A stretch of 64,000 nt of DNA from Balneola sp. (GTDB taxonomy: Bacteria > Bacteroidota > Rhodothermia > Balneolales > Balneolaceae). The notes beneath the pieces were generated by a model that had not been told where the DNA came from, did no database searches, and saw only the letters and a list, made by a program, of their open reading frames with translations. Position numbers and translations under genes: made by a program. This document shows, piece after piece, positions 18,544 through 25,410 of this stretch. The stretch is taken from the NCBI GenBank assembly GCA_017643645.1, contig JAEPNB010000004.1:1-64000 (forward strand), given 5' to 3'. Position 1 is the first letter of the stretch; each line of letters opens with the position of its first letter.

Positions 18544-18692
18544 GTTATAAGTGATTAGTTCTCAGTGTTAAGTTTTCAGAATATCCAACTTCCATCAGGG
18601 AATAGCCAATATCCATTTACACAAATTTCTAATTCCCTTATTTACTTATTCCCAATTACTCAATTATTCCTAATTCAACTATTCGTAATTAA
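18544..18692. repeat. Long 7-bp-periodic repeat tract upstream of folE
   Basis: About 150 bp in heptamer register, for example GTGATTA GTTCTCA GTGTTAA GTTTTCA, then AATATCC AACTTCC ATCAGGG AATAGCC AATATCC, then TATTCCC AATTACT CAATTAT TCCTAAT TCAACTA. It occupies most of the 239-bp divergent spacer between the Dabb gene and folE, so both promoters must lie in or next to it. Confidence 0.75.
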
Positions 18693-18772
18693 CCACAGGA
18701 ACCCTTAACTTTAAAATTCGGTTTTAAGCAACCTAAACGGCTTAATAATCAATAAAGAAAATCCCTTTACAC

Positions 18773-19453
18773 TTGGATAACTTAGACTTAGATAAAATTA
18801 CCGCTGAAGACCTTGGCGAAGCGCACATTGGTACTTCAGAACTTACTCCGCTCCGTGATGATGCTTTTGATCTTTCGGATTCAGAAAAAATCGACATCAT
18901 TCAGGATCATTTTAAAGAGATCATGGAAACTCTTGGTTTAGATCTCAACGACGATAGCCTTAAAGGAACTCCGTACAGGGTTGCTAAAATGTTTGTGAAA
19001 GAAATTTTTAACGGACTTGATCCAAAAAACAAGCCTGAAGCCCGTACTTTTAGCAATAATTATGATTATAACGATATGGTGATGGAGAAGAACATTCAGG
19101 TGACTTCTTTTTGTGAGCACCATTTTCTTCCATTTATCGGCAAGGCTCACGTAGCTTATATTGCATCAGGTAAAGTGATCGGGTTGTCCAAGATCAATCG
19201 TCTGGTAGATTATTTTTCACGCAGACCACAGGTTCAGGAACGACTGACTCTGCAAATTGCCGATGCTCTTTCTGAAGCAATGGAAACCGATGATGTTGCT
19301 GTTTTTATCGACAGCAAACATTTGTGTGTATCAACCCGTGGAATTCGTGATGTAAGTAGTAGCACCATTACTACAGAATTCAGAGGAGCTTTCAAAGAGG
19401 AAGCAACTCAACGTAAATTTATTGACTTCATCAAAACTGACACCGAACTCTAA
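18773..19453 (+). CDS. folE: GTP cyclohydrolase I
   Basis: The 226-residue enzyme converts GTP to dihydroneopterin triphosphate, the first step of folate/pterin synthesis. Visible landmarks are GTPYRVAKMF near residue 65, the zinc/active-site segment TSFCEHHFLPFIGKAHVAY near 110, IGLSKINRLVDYFSRRPQVQ, and the second zinc Cys in HLCVSTRGI near 183. Upstream of the catalytic core there is an unusually long acidic N-terminus. A stop at 18746-18748 and the absence of any ATG make TTG at 18773 the only plausible start. cysS follows after 5 bp, so folE-cysS-yidD is probably one transcript. Confidence 0.95.
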   Translation: MDNLDLDKITAEDLGEAHIGTSELTPLRDDAFDLSDSEKIDIIQDHFKEIMETLGLDLNDDSLKGTPYRVAKMFVKEIFNGLDPKNKPEARTFSNNYDYNDMVMEKNIQVTSFCEHHFLPFIGKAHVAYIASGKVIGLSKINRLVDYFSRRPQVQERLTLQIADALSEAMETDDVAVFIDSKHLCVSTRGIRDVSSSTITTEFRGAFKEEATQRKFIDFIKTDTEL

Positions 19454-19458
19454 TCGTT

Positions 19459-20913
19459 TTGTCTGAACAAAAACTACAAGTTTACAATACACTTACCAGA
19501 AAAAAAGAAGACTTTGAGCCACTGAACCCTCCGTTTGTGGGGATGTATGTATGTGGTCCAACGGTTTATGGTGATGCCCATCTCGGTCATGCCAAAAGCT
19601 ATGTTTCTTTTGATCTGGTTTTGCGTTACCTCCGTTATCTCGGTTATAAAGTTCGCTACGTTCAGAATATTACAGATGTAGGACATTTAGTTGGCGACGG
19701 TGAAGAAGGTGAAGACAAACTTGGTAAGCAAGCTCGTTTAGAGCAAGTCGATCCAATGGAAATTGCTGAAAAGTATACCTACACATATTTCCGTGATATG
19801 GATGCTTTGAACGTCCTCCGCCCTGATATTGCTCCACGCGCAACCGGTCATATTCCTGAACAAATCGCTATGATCGAGAAATTGATCAAAAATGGACACG
19901 CTTATAACGCTGATGGCAACGTCTATTTTGATGTGCATTCTGATGAAGATTATGGGAAACTAAGTGGCAGAAAAACTGAAGAAGCTGAGTCTGGTACTCG
20001 TGTAGAATCTGCTTCAGACAAAAAGAATCCTGCTGATTTCGCTCTTTGGAAAAAAGCTGAAGATGATCACTTAATGAAATGGGATTCTCCGTGGGGAGTT
20101 GGTTATCCCGGATGGCATATTGAGTGTTCTGCTATGAGCACCAAATACTTAGGAGAAAGCTTTGATATCCACGGCGGTGGATTAGAGAACCAATTTCCGC
20201 ACCACGAATGTGAGATCGCTCAATCTGAATGTGCTCATGATGCTCAGTTTGTAAAGTATTGGATGCATAACAACATGGTTACCCTTGAAGGACAAAAAAT
20301 GGGTAAGTCATTGGGGAATGCGATCAATCTCCATCAATTTTTTACAGGAGAACACAAGCTTTTAACCAGAGCATGGGATTCTCAGGTAATTCGATTCTTC
20401 TTGCTTCAAAGTCATTACAGAAGTACTACAGATTTTTCAGAAGATGCATTGGAAGCAGCCGAAACAGGGCTAAAGAATCTTCATTCCATGATCTCAACCA
20501 TTGAGAAAGCAGAAAATGGCTCCGGAGAATCGTTCGATATCGAAGGCTTTAAAACATCCTTTGAGAAGGTAATGAACGATGATTTCAATTCAGCTAAAGC
20601 AATTGCAGTTGTTTTTGAAAAACTGAAAGAGCTCCGGAAATCGATCAACGACCAGAAAACTCCTTCAAATATCGAAGAAGTTAAGTCTGTGATCAAAACG
20701 GTTGTTGATGATGTACTTGGGATCTGGCCACAGGAAAACGCCGGAGGCAGTGAGGAGTTGACCAAAGGACTTGTGGAACTTCTTATCGAGATTAGAAAAG
20801 AAGCCAGAGAAAACAAGAATTTTGCACTCTCGGATAAAGTCCGGGATGACCTGAAAGAGCTTGGCGTACAGCTCATGGATGGAAAAGAAGGAACTTCCTT
20901 CGAAATTGACTGA
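19459..20913 (+). CDS. cysS: Cysteinyl-tRNA synthetase
   Basis: This 484-residue class I synthetase charges tRNA-Cys. The HIGH motif is HLGH (residues about 42-45) right after CGPTVYGDA; the KMSKS motif is KMGKS near 275. Zinc ligands are the Cys in CGPTVY, the Cys in IECSAMS and the HHEC segment. The C-terminal anticodon-binding helical domain is complete. Translation begins at TTG 19459, five bases after folE; there is no ATG near the beginning of the conserved domain. The last base of its TGA stop is the first base of the yidD ATG, implying translational coupling. Confidence 0.96.
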   Translation: MSEQKLQVYNTLTRKKEDFEPLNPPFVGMYVCGPTVYGDAHLGHAKSYVSFDLVLRYLRYLGYKVRYVQNITDVGHLVGDGEEGEDKLGKQARLEQVDPMEIAEKYTYTYFRDMDALNVLRPDIAPRATGHIPEQIAMIEKLIKNGHAYNADGNVYFDVHSDEDYGKLSGRKTEEAESGTRVESASDKKNPADFALWKKAEDDHLMKWDSPWGVGYPGWHIECSAMSTKYLGESFDIHGGGLENQFPHHECEIAQSECAHDAQFVKYWMHNNMVTLEGQKMGKSLGNAINLHQFFTGEHKLLTRAWDSQVIRFFLLQSHYRSTTDFSEDALEAAETGLKNLHSMISTIEKAENGSGESFDIEGFKTSFEKVMNDDFNSAKAIAVVFEKLKELRKSINDQKTPSNIEEVKSVIKTVVDDVLGIWPQENAGGSEELTKGLVELLIEIRKEARENKNFALSDKVRDDLKELGVQLMDGKEGTSFEID

Positions 20914-21185
20914 TGAACCTGCTGAAAACCATATTCAGCAAGTTACTCATCGGACTTGTACGTTTTTATCAGCTTGCTATTTCTCCTTGGTTGGGAAGTA
21001 GTTGCCGATATTCCCCAACTTGTTCTCAGTATATGATTGATGCTGTGAAGGAATGGGGACCATTAAAAGGATTTTGGCTGGGAATTAAGAGAATTGGTAG
21101 TTGTCACCCCTGGGGTGGCGATGGACATGATCCGGTTCCGGAGAATCCAGAAAAACAATACAATGAACTTAACGAAGACAAATAA
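20913..21185 (+). CDS. yidD: Membrane protein insertion efficiency factor YidD
   Basis: The 90-residue protein has the hallmark segments of Yid[41 protein letters not shown] and [14 protein letters not shown]. The family is a small peripheral inner-membrane protein that helps YidC-dependent insertion. Length and motifs are standard. The start overlaps the cysS stop by one base, so expression is tied to cysS. The stop codon is followed directly by a heptamer hairpin. yidD usually lies near rnpA/yidC; the placement behind cysS is different from that arrangement. Confidence 0.94.
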   Translation: MNLLKTIFSKLLIGLVRFYQLAISPWLGSSCRYSPTCSQYMIDAVKEWGPLKGFWLGIKRIGSCHPWGGDGHDPVPENPEKQYNELNEDK

Positions 21186-21233
21186 CTAATAACCATTAAC
21201 TAAATCAGGTTATTAGTTAATGGTTATTAGATT
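21182..21233. repeat. 7-bp-periodic repeat tract with perfect 18-bp hairpin
   Basis: Arms 21186-21203 (CTAATAACCATTAACTAA) and 21213-21230 are exactly complementary around a 9-nt loop. Both arms read in heptamers (TAATAAC CATTAAC / AGTTAAT GGTTATT). It begins at the yidD stop codon and ends 9 bp before hisI. There is no U-run after the stem. Confidence 0.9.
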
Positions 21234-21241
21234 TCTAGACT

Positions 21242-21724
21242 ATGAGTAAAATTACTTTTAAAGAAAGACTATCCGTAGAACAAGTAGAAGAAGCCAACGA
21301 TCTGGCTCCGAAATTTCAGGAAGATGGATTAATTCCTGTAGTAACCACTGATTATACTTCCGGTGAGTTGCTTATGCATGGTTACATGAATGAAGAGGCA
21401 TTCAAAAAGACCATTGAGCTAAGCGAAGCAGTTTACTACAGCCGAAGCAGAGAAACTTTATGGCATAAAGGCGCAACTTCCGGTTTGACACAAATCGTTA
21501 AAGAAATGAGAATTGATGACGATCAGGATTGTGTTTGGCTACGTGTTGAAGTTCAGGGCAATGGCGCCAGCTGTCATGTTGGATATCGTTCTTGTTTTTA
21601 CAGAAGCGTACCAACCGGTGATGCATTCTTTGAAAAAGATGGTGAGTTGACCTTTGAAGAATCAGAAAAAGTATTCGATCCAAAAGAGGTGTACGGAGAT
21701 GCACCAAATCCTACTAAGTTATAG
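21242..21724 (+). CDS. hisI: Phosphoribosyl-AMP cyclohydrolase (monofunctional HisI)
   Basis: A 160-residue enzyme of histidine synthesis that opens the purine ring of phosphoribosyl-AMP. It shows the family motifs [32 protein letters not shown], and the metal-binding segments [11 protein letters not shown] and [13 protein letters not shown]. It lacks the HisE pyrophosphohydrolase domain found in bifunctional HisIE proteins, and no other his gene is in the window, so the pathway genes are dispersed here. An N-terminal extension of about 30 residues precedes the core. It follows the folE-cysS-yidD genes after a hairpin spacer and may be a separate transcript. Confidence 0.94.
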   Translation: MSKITFKERLSVEQVEEANDLAPKFQEDGLIPVVTTDYTSGELLMHGYMNEEAFKKTIELSEAVYYSRSRETLWHKGATSGLTQIVKEMRIDDDQDCVWLRVEVQGNGASCHVGYRSCFYRSVPTGDAFFEKDGELTFEESEKVFDPKEVYGDAPNPTKL

Positions 21725-21738
21725 CAATAACTAGTATA

Positions 21739-21805
21739 TAGATGAATAAGTAATAAGGGGTGAGTTGAATTACATATCACCTTATTCACTTATCCACTTT
21801 TCTTA
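21739..21805. repeat. 7-bp-periodic repeat tract with imperfect hairpin
   Basis: Units GATGAAT AAGTAAT AAGGGGT GAGTTGA ATTACAT ATCACCT TATTCAC TTATCCA are in heptamer register. The first half is roughly complementary to the second, with bulges. It lies just past the hisI stop codon. Confidence 0.75.
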
Positions 21806-21834
21806 AAAGTTAAACTTACGTGACAACCACCTTA

Positions 21835-21868
21835 TTTAATGTTTATACATTAATGTCGAAACATTAAA
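21835..21868. promoter_or_regulatory. Nested dyad upstream of the YHS gene
   Basis: A perfect 10-bp inverted repeat (TTTAATGTTT 21835-21844 and AAACATTAAA 21859-21868) encloses a second palindrome, ACATTAATGT (21847-21856). It ends 16 bp before the YHS start codon. The symmetry and position suggest an operator; which regulator binds is unknown. It could also be a chance AT-rich dyad. Confidence 0.4.
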
Positions 21869-21883
21869 ATAAATTATATACTA

Positions 21884-22360
21884 ATGAAGTCACTAATATT
21901 AACTCTTATTGCTGTTTTTGGCTTATCTACGTTTGGAATTGCTCAGGACATGATGAGCACCAAGCACCTGAATGTAGATAAAGATGGAATTGCAATTAAA
22001 GGATATGACCCGGTAAGCTATTTCGTTTCTGAAGAACCTCAGGAAGGCAGAGAAGATCTTACTCATGAATATGAAGGTGCTACTTATCAATTCGCTAGTC
22101 AGGAAAACCTGAATACATTTAAAGCTGCCCCTGAAAAATACGTTCCTGCTTACGGCGGTTGGTGCGCTTATGCTGTTGGAAATGGATATACAGCGGATGC
22201 AAATCCAAAGACTTTTAAAATACTGGACGGAAAATTGCTGTTATTCTATAACAAGTTTTTTACCAATACTTTAGACAAGTGGAATAAAGATGAAAAGAAT
22301 CTAAGTAAGAATGCAGAACAAAACTGGCCTGAGATCAAAGCTAAGAAACAAGGGAATTGA
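21884..22360 (+). CDS. Exported YHS-domain protein
   Basis: The 158-residue product has a signal peptide ending at FGIAQ (residue 20). A YHS-like domain follows at about 35-110 (GIAIKGYDPVSYF, YQFASQENLNTFKAAPEKYV, PAYGGWCAYAVGNG). YHS domains bind metals or occur beside metal transporters; in this exported version the role is unproven. The tail DKWNKDEKNLSKNAEQNWPE is a usual feature of the family. It has its own promoter region with a nested dyad at 21835-21868 and is followed immediately by a hairpin tract that includes its stop codon, so it is probably a single-gene unit. Confidence 0.88.
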   Translation: MKSLILTLIAVFGLSTFGIAQDMMSTKHLNVDKDGIAIKGYDPVSYFVSEEPQEGREDLTHEYEGATYQFASQENLNTFKAAPEKYVPAYGGWCAYAVGNGYTADANPKTFKILDGKLLLFYNKFFTNTLDKWNKDEKNLSKNAEQNWPEIKAKKQGN

Positions 22361-22415
22361 GTTATTGGTGATTAAGTGATTGAGTATACCAATAACTCAA
22401 TCACTTAATCACCTA
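22356..22415. repeat. 7-bp-periodic repeat tract with two alternative hairpins
   Basis: Arms 22367-22385 and 22395-22413 are perfectly complementary over 19 bp. A second perfect pairing of 14 bp (22356-22369 with 22388-22401) uses overlapping bases, so the two stems exclude each other. The tract starts within the YHS stop codon and ends 8 bp before the convergent SRPBCC stop codon. Confidence 0.85.
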
Positions 22416-22422
22416 TCTCTTC

Positions 22423-22923
22423 TCACGCATTAAAAACTCCTTTCAAACTCTCGTCTTTATTTCGAAGATCGATTCCTCCCTCCAGTATTGATTTCAAATT
22501 GGTCATATAAAACAGCCACCCTTCACCACAACCTACATAAAGATTTTTCTTCGGGTCTTCTTCAATTGGGATATTATGTTGAGACAGCTCCACCATTACG
22601 TGCTCATCATTTATCTGCGATAGTTTTACTTCCACATCACACTGATCCGTAAACATAAAACGGAAGTAATCTTTGCCGTTGAGTTCTAACACCTCTCGTT
22701 CTTCATATACAGAATCCGGATATCCATACCACATCCAGTAAAACATATCTCCGGGTTCGTAATGTTCATTTGCAGGACGTTTACTTCCATCCTTTTTTGT
22801 TGCTCCTGCACTTCTCAGAAACCAACTTTCTAATCCTTCTTGGGTAGTCCATGCATCATAAATTTTTTGCATCGGAGCCTTAACAGCAATTTTCTTTGTA
22901 AAGCTTTTCCATTGATCATTCAT
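22423..22923 (-). CDS. SRPBCC/AHSA1-family protein
   Basis: This 166-residue protein has the helix-grip fold signature of the AHSA1-like START superfamily: KKIAVKAPMQKIYDAWTTQE at the beginning, EGLESWFLRSA, then MFYWMWYGYPD, and a C-terminal helix with GCGEGWLFYMTNLKSILEGG. These small proteins bind hydrophobic ligands or assist Hsp90-like functions, but most bacterial members are uncharacterised. The start ATG and length are typical. It is convergent with the YHS gene and divergent from the DUF1801 gene. Confidence 0.88.
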   Translation of the reverse strand: MNDQWKSFTKKIAVKAPMQKIYDAWTTQEGLESWFLRSAGATKKDGSKRPANEHYEPGDMFYWMWYGYPDSVYEEREVLELNGKDYFRFMFTDQCDVEVKLSQINDEHVMVELSQHNIPIEEDPKKNLYVGCGEGWLFYMTNLKSILEGGIDLRNKDESLKGVFNA

Positions 22924-22982
22924 AACAACGATTGTTTGGTGAATATGAAATTAAATCTAAACTCATCGTAATTACAAAATCA

Positions 22983-23025
22983 ATTTGTAAATAAGTGGAT
23001 AAGTAGATAAGATATCCTCCACACT
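22983..23025. repeat. Short 7-bp-periodic repeat tract
   Basis: About five units in heptamer phase (TTGTAAA TAAGTGG ATAAGTA GATAAGA TATCCTC) lie directly upstream of the DUF1801 gene. No strong hairpin is visible. Confidence 0.6.
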
Positions 23026-23039
23026 ATTTGTTTACTAAG

Positions 23040-23432
23040 ATGAAAAAAGACATTAGAGCATATCACGAAAAACAATCTGATTCGGATAAAAAGATCTGCG
23101 ATCTACTTTACAAAGAGATCAATAAAACGCTTACTGAAGCAGAAAATAAGATTTGGCATGCTCATCCTGTTTGGTTTTTGGATGGAAACCCGATTGTAGG
23201 ATATAGTAAATTGAAAGACTGCATCCGATTGATGTTCTGGAGCGGCATGGGATTTCACGAAGATCAATTAAAGCCAGGAACCGGAAAATTCGAAGATGCT
23301 TCAATCAGATATACTGATATTGAGCAAATCAATACTAAAGATCTGAAACGATGGCTCGAGAAATCCCGGGAAATTCAATGGGATTACAAAAACATCGTTA
23401 AACGAAAAGGAAAGCTGGAGCGACTAAAATAA
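23040..23432 (+). CDS. DUF1801-domain protein
   Basis: I start this 130-residue protein at ATG 23040 rather than the TTG four codons upstream. It has the DUF1801 pattern: LLYKEINKTLTEAENKIWHA near residue 25, HPVWFLDGNPIVGYSKLKDC, RLMFWSGMGF and YTDIEQINTKDLKRWLEKS. DUF1801 proteins adopt a YdhG-like fold and have no established activity. The downstream DUF4256 gene follows after 7 bp, so they are co-transcribed. No catalytic motif is visible. Confidence 0.82.
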   Translation: MKKDIRAYHEKQSDSDKKICDLLYKEINKTLTEAENKIWHAHPVWFLDGNPIVGYSKLKDCIRLMFWSGMGFHEDQLKPGTGKFEDASIRYTDIEQINTKDLKRWLEKSREIQWDYKNIVKRKGKLERLK

Positions 23433-23439
23433 GACCCAA

Positions 23440-24003
23440 ATGGCTACTAAAAAAGAATTAAGCCCAAAACTAAAGGAAGAATTGATCGACATATTGAGAA
23501 CCCGTTTTGAGGGAAATATGCACCGCCATGAAGGTTATGATTGGAATACTATTCAATCCAAATTGGAAGCTGATTCTGATAAGCTTTGGTCTCTGAATGA
23601 AATGGAGATCACCGGCGGAGAACCGGATATAGTAGACCTTGCTGATAATGATTCAGATTATCTTTTTGTGGATTGCTCACCTGAAAGTCCTAAAGGCAGA
23701 CGAAGTCTTTGTTACGACCGAGAAGCACTGGAGTCCCGAAAAAAATATCCACCTCAAAGTTCTGTGATCGATGTCGCTAATGAAATGGGAATTGAACTTT
23801 TGACTGAAGAACAATATTACAAATTACAATCTTATGGTGAGTTTGATACCAAAACTTCCAGCTGGATATCAACTCCTTCTGAGGTAAGAGAACTGGGCGG
23901 TGCACTGTTTTGTGATCGCCGTTATAATCAAGTCTTTACCTATCACAATGGTGCTGATTCTTATTATGCAGCAAGAGGATTTCGGGGAGTTTTGAGAGTC
24001 TAA
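23440..24003 (+). CDS. DUF4256-domain protein
   Basis: The 187-residue protein fits DUF4256: LIDILRTRFEGNMHRHEGYD, GGEPDIVDLADNDSDYLFVD, CSPESPKGRRSLCYDREAL, ANEMGIELLTEEQYYKLQ, SSWISTPSEVRELGGALFCD and a C-terminal YAARGFRGVLRV. The function is unknown. It is complete and of normal size, and probably forms an operon with the DUF1801 gene 7 bp upstream. It is likely cytoplasmic, since there is no signal peptide or membrane segment. Confidence 0.87.
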   Translation: MATKKELSPKLKEELIDILRTRFEGNMHRHEGYDWNTIQSKLEADSDKLWSLNEMEITGGEPDIVDLADNDSDYLFVDCSPESPKGRRSLCYDREALESRKKYPPQSSVIDVANEMGIELLTEEQYYKLQSYGEFDTKTSSWISTPSEVRELGGALFCDRRYNQVFTYHNGADSYYAARGFRGVLRV

Positions 24004-24094
24004 AATCAATTGAAACTATTGCGTAGAAAAGAATATATATTAGCATTCTACGAACTCTAACAAGTAATCCAATCTTAATACTTTGTATTGATTA

Positions 24095-24430
24095 ATGTCT
24101 ATGAAGTCATCCGATAACTATCATCTAAAGAAATCTAAATTACTATTCAAAGTATATGGTGGGTTCATTCTCTTTTCACTTTTTATTTCAATTGTGATCA
24201 GACCGCTTTTTGATGAAAACCTATACTTCTTAGATCTATTGGTGGGATTACCGGTACTTATTACTGTCTTTCTTTCACCTTTGGGACTTTACTACAGCAT
24301 AAAAAGTATCAAGCAAAAAGAAGCTTCAAAAGTATTAAGATATAAATACTTGTATTACCATCTCTTTTTCTGCGTATTAATTCTTCTATTTATTTCTGTT
24401 TTTATAACTGATGTAAAACAGTTTTTCTAA
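24095..24430 (+). CDS. Small three-helix membrane protein of unknown function
   Basis: This 111-residue protein has hydrophobic segments at about 20-36, 47-66 and 88-105, separated by basic loops (SIKSIKQKEASKVLRYKY). I recognise no family. The ATG at 24095 is preceded by an AT-rich leader without clear Shine-Dalgarno. It lies 91 bp after DUF4256 on the same strand and is convergent with the ATP-grasp gene. The coding frame is full length and free of repeats, but without homologues in view its reality rests only on ORF length and the consistent membrane pattern. Confidence 0.6.
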   Translation: MSMKSSDNYHLKKSKLLFKVYGGFILFSLFISIVIRPLFDENLYFLDLLVGLPVLITVFLSPLGLYYSIKSIKQKEASKVLRYKYLYYHLFFCVLILLFISVFITDVKQFF

Positions 24431-24479
24431 AACCTCAGCACAAAAACCATATTTCTAGATCTGCATAAGCAGACAGATT

Positions 24480-24534
24480 CATACGCTTATACTTTCTCCT
24501 TATTCACTGATCAACTTATTCCCTTATTCACTTC
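24480..24534. repeat. 7-bp-periodic tract running into the ATP-grasp gene
   Basis: On the minus strand the units GTGAATA AGGGAAT AAGTTGA TCAGTGA ATAAGGA GAAAGTA TAAGCGT are in heptamer phase. The TGA stop of the ATP-grasp gene lies inside the third unit, so the last seven residues of that protein are encoded by repeat sequence. Confidence 0.75.
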
Positions 24535-25410
24535 TTCCGCCAAAACATCCGCAGCTTCCGGACATTCTCTGAACCATAATTCCGGCTCAACTAATTCAAC
24601 TTCGGAAACGACTAGTTGATCTTCATTATCCCACATTACATCAACTCGTGCATAGGCAGGTAGTGGATCGCAAGCTTTTACTACTTCTTCTGCAAAAATG
24701 ATTTCGTCTTCTGTAGCTTCGTAATTATGAACCGTTCCACCAAAATCATCCTGCACTCTGAAATCTCCGGTTTTTGCTTTTTTAAGAATAGCATGAGTAA
24801 ACTTCCCTCCCATTACCATAAACGAAACCTCGCCTTTTGTGGCAATATTATGCTGGAATGGCTGAAGTATCATATCTTCTTTTGCAATTAGTTCTGCAAA
24901 AACTGCTTCGTGATCAACGATATTACCTGAATTGAGCTTATAAGTATGGCGAGCGGCTCCGGCAACGGTTGGTTTTAAGATCACATCTTCCCAACCTGCT
25001 TCATTATAAATATCTGAGAGAGTTCTGCTTTCTCCTCTTTTGATATACAAGGTCTCTACAATTCTGATGCCCTTTTTTTCTAAATCCCGAAGATAATGTT
25101 TATCCATATTCCAGCGGATGGTAGAAATTGGATTAATCAGTTCTGTTTGAGTCTCTACACGATCCAGCCATTGCTGAAATTCCTCAAACCGATCAAAATA
25201 ATCCCAGGTAGTTCTGAAGATGGCACATTTGGTAGAAGTCCAATCGAAATCAGGATCTGCCCAATCTTTACGAATCACTTTTAGGTCGTGTTTCTCTAAA
25301 GCTTTTTTGAGCAGTTCCTCTTCCGTTAAAATGTTTTGAATGTAGTCATTCACTTTCTCCGGATTCAAATATCTGGATTCTGTTAAAATGACTACATCAA
25401 ATTCACTCAT
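24511..25410 (-). CDS. ATP-grasp family ligase-like protein
   Basis: A 299-residue protein with ATP-grasp features: IRWNMDKHYLRDLEKKGIRI near residue 105 at the start of the fold, the ATP-binding lysine strand EDVILKPTVAGAARHTYKL near 145, DMILQPFQHNI near 182, GEVSFMVMGGKF, and the metal-binding YARVDVMWDN...VVSEVELVEPELWF. It resembles the RimK/DcsG-like group of short ATP-grasp proteins. These usually join a carboxylate to an amine; the substrate is unknown. Its ATG overlaps the stop of the DEAD-box helicase by ATGA, implying coupled translation. Its C-terminus is made of heptamer repeat sequence. Confidence 0.85.
   Translation of the reverse strand: MSEFDVVILTESRYLNPEKVNDYIQNILTEEELLKKALEKHDLKVIRKDWADPDFDWTSTKCAIFRTTWDYFDRFEEFQQWLDRVETQTELINPISTIRWNMDKHYLRDLEKKGIRIVETLYIKRGESRTLSDIYNEAGWEDVILKPTVAGAARHTYKLNSGNIVDHEAVFAELIAKEDMILQPFQHNIATKGEVSFMVMGGKFTHAILKKAKTGDFRVQDDFGGTVHNYEATEDEIIFAEEVVKACDPLPAYARVDVMWDNEDQLVVSEVELVEPELWFRECPEAADVLAEEVNKGIS

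Noticed and set aside
20481-20876. Minus-strand ORF of 131 codons in cysS
   Set aside because: Ser/Phe-rich antisense shadow of the cysS C-terminal domain.
15891-24534. CRISPR array
   Set aside because: The repeats are degenerate heptamers without spacers or constant repeat length, and no cas genes are present.
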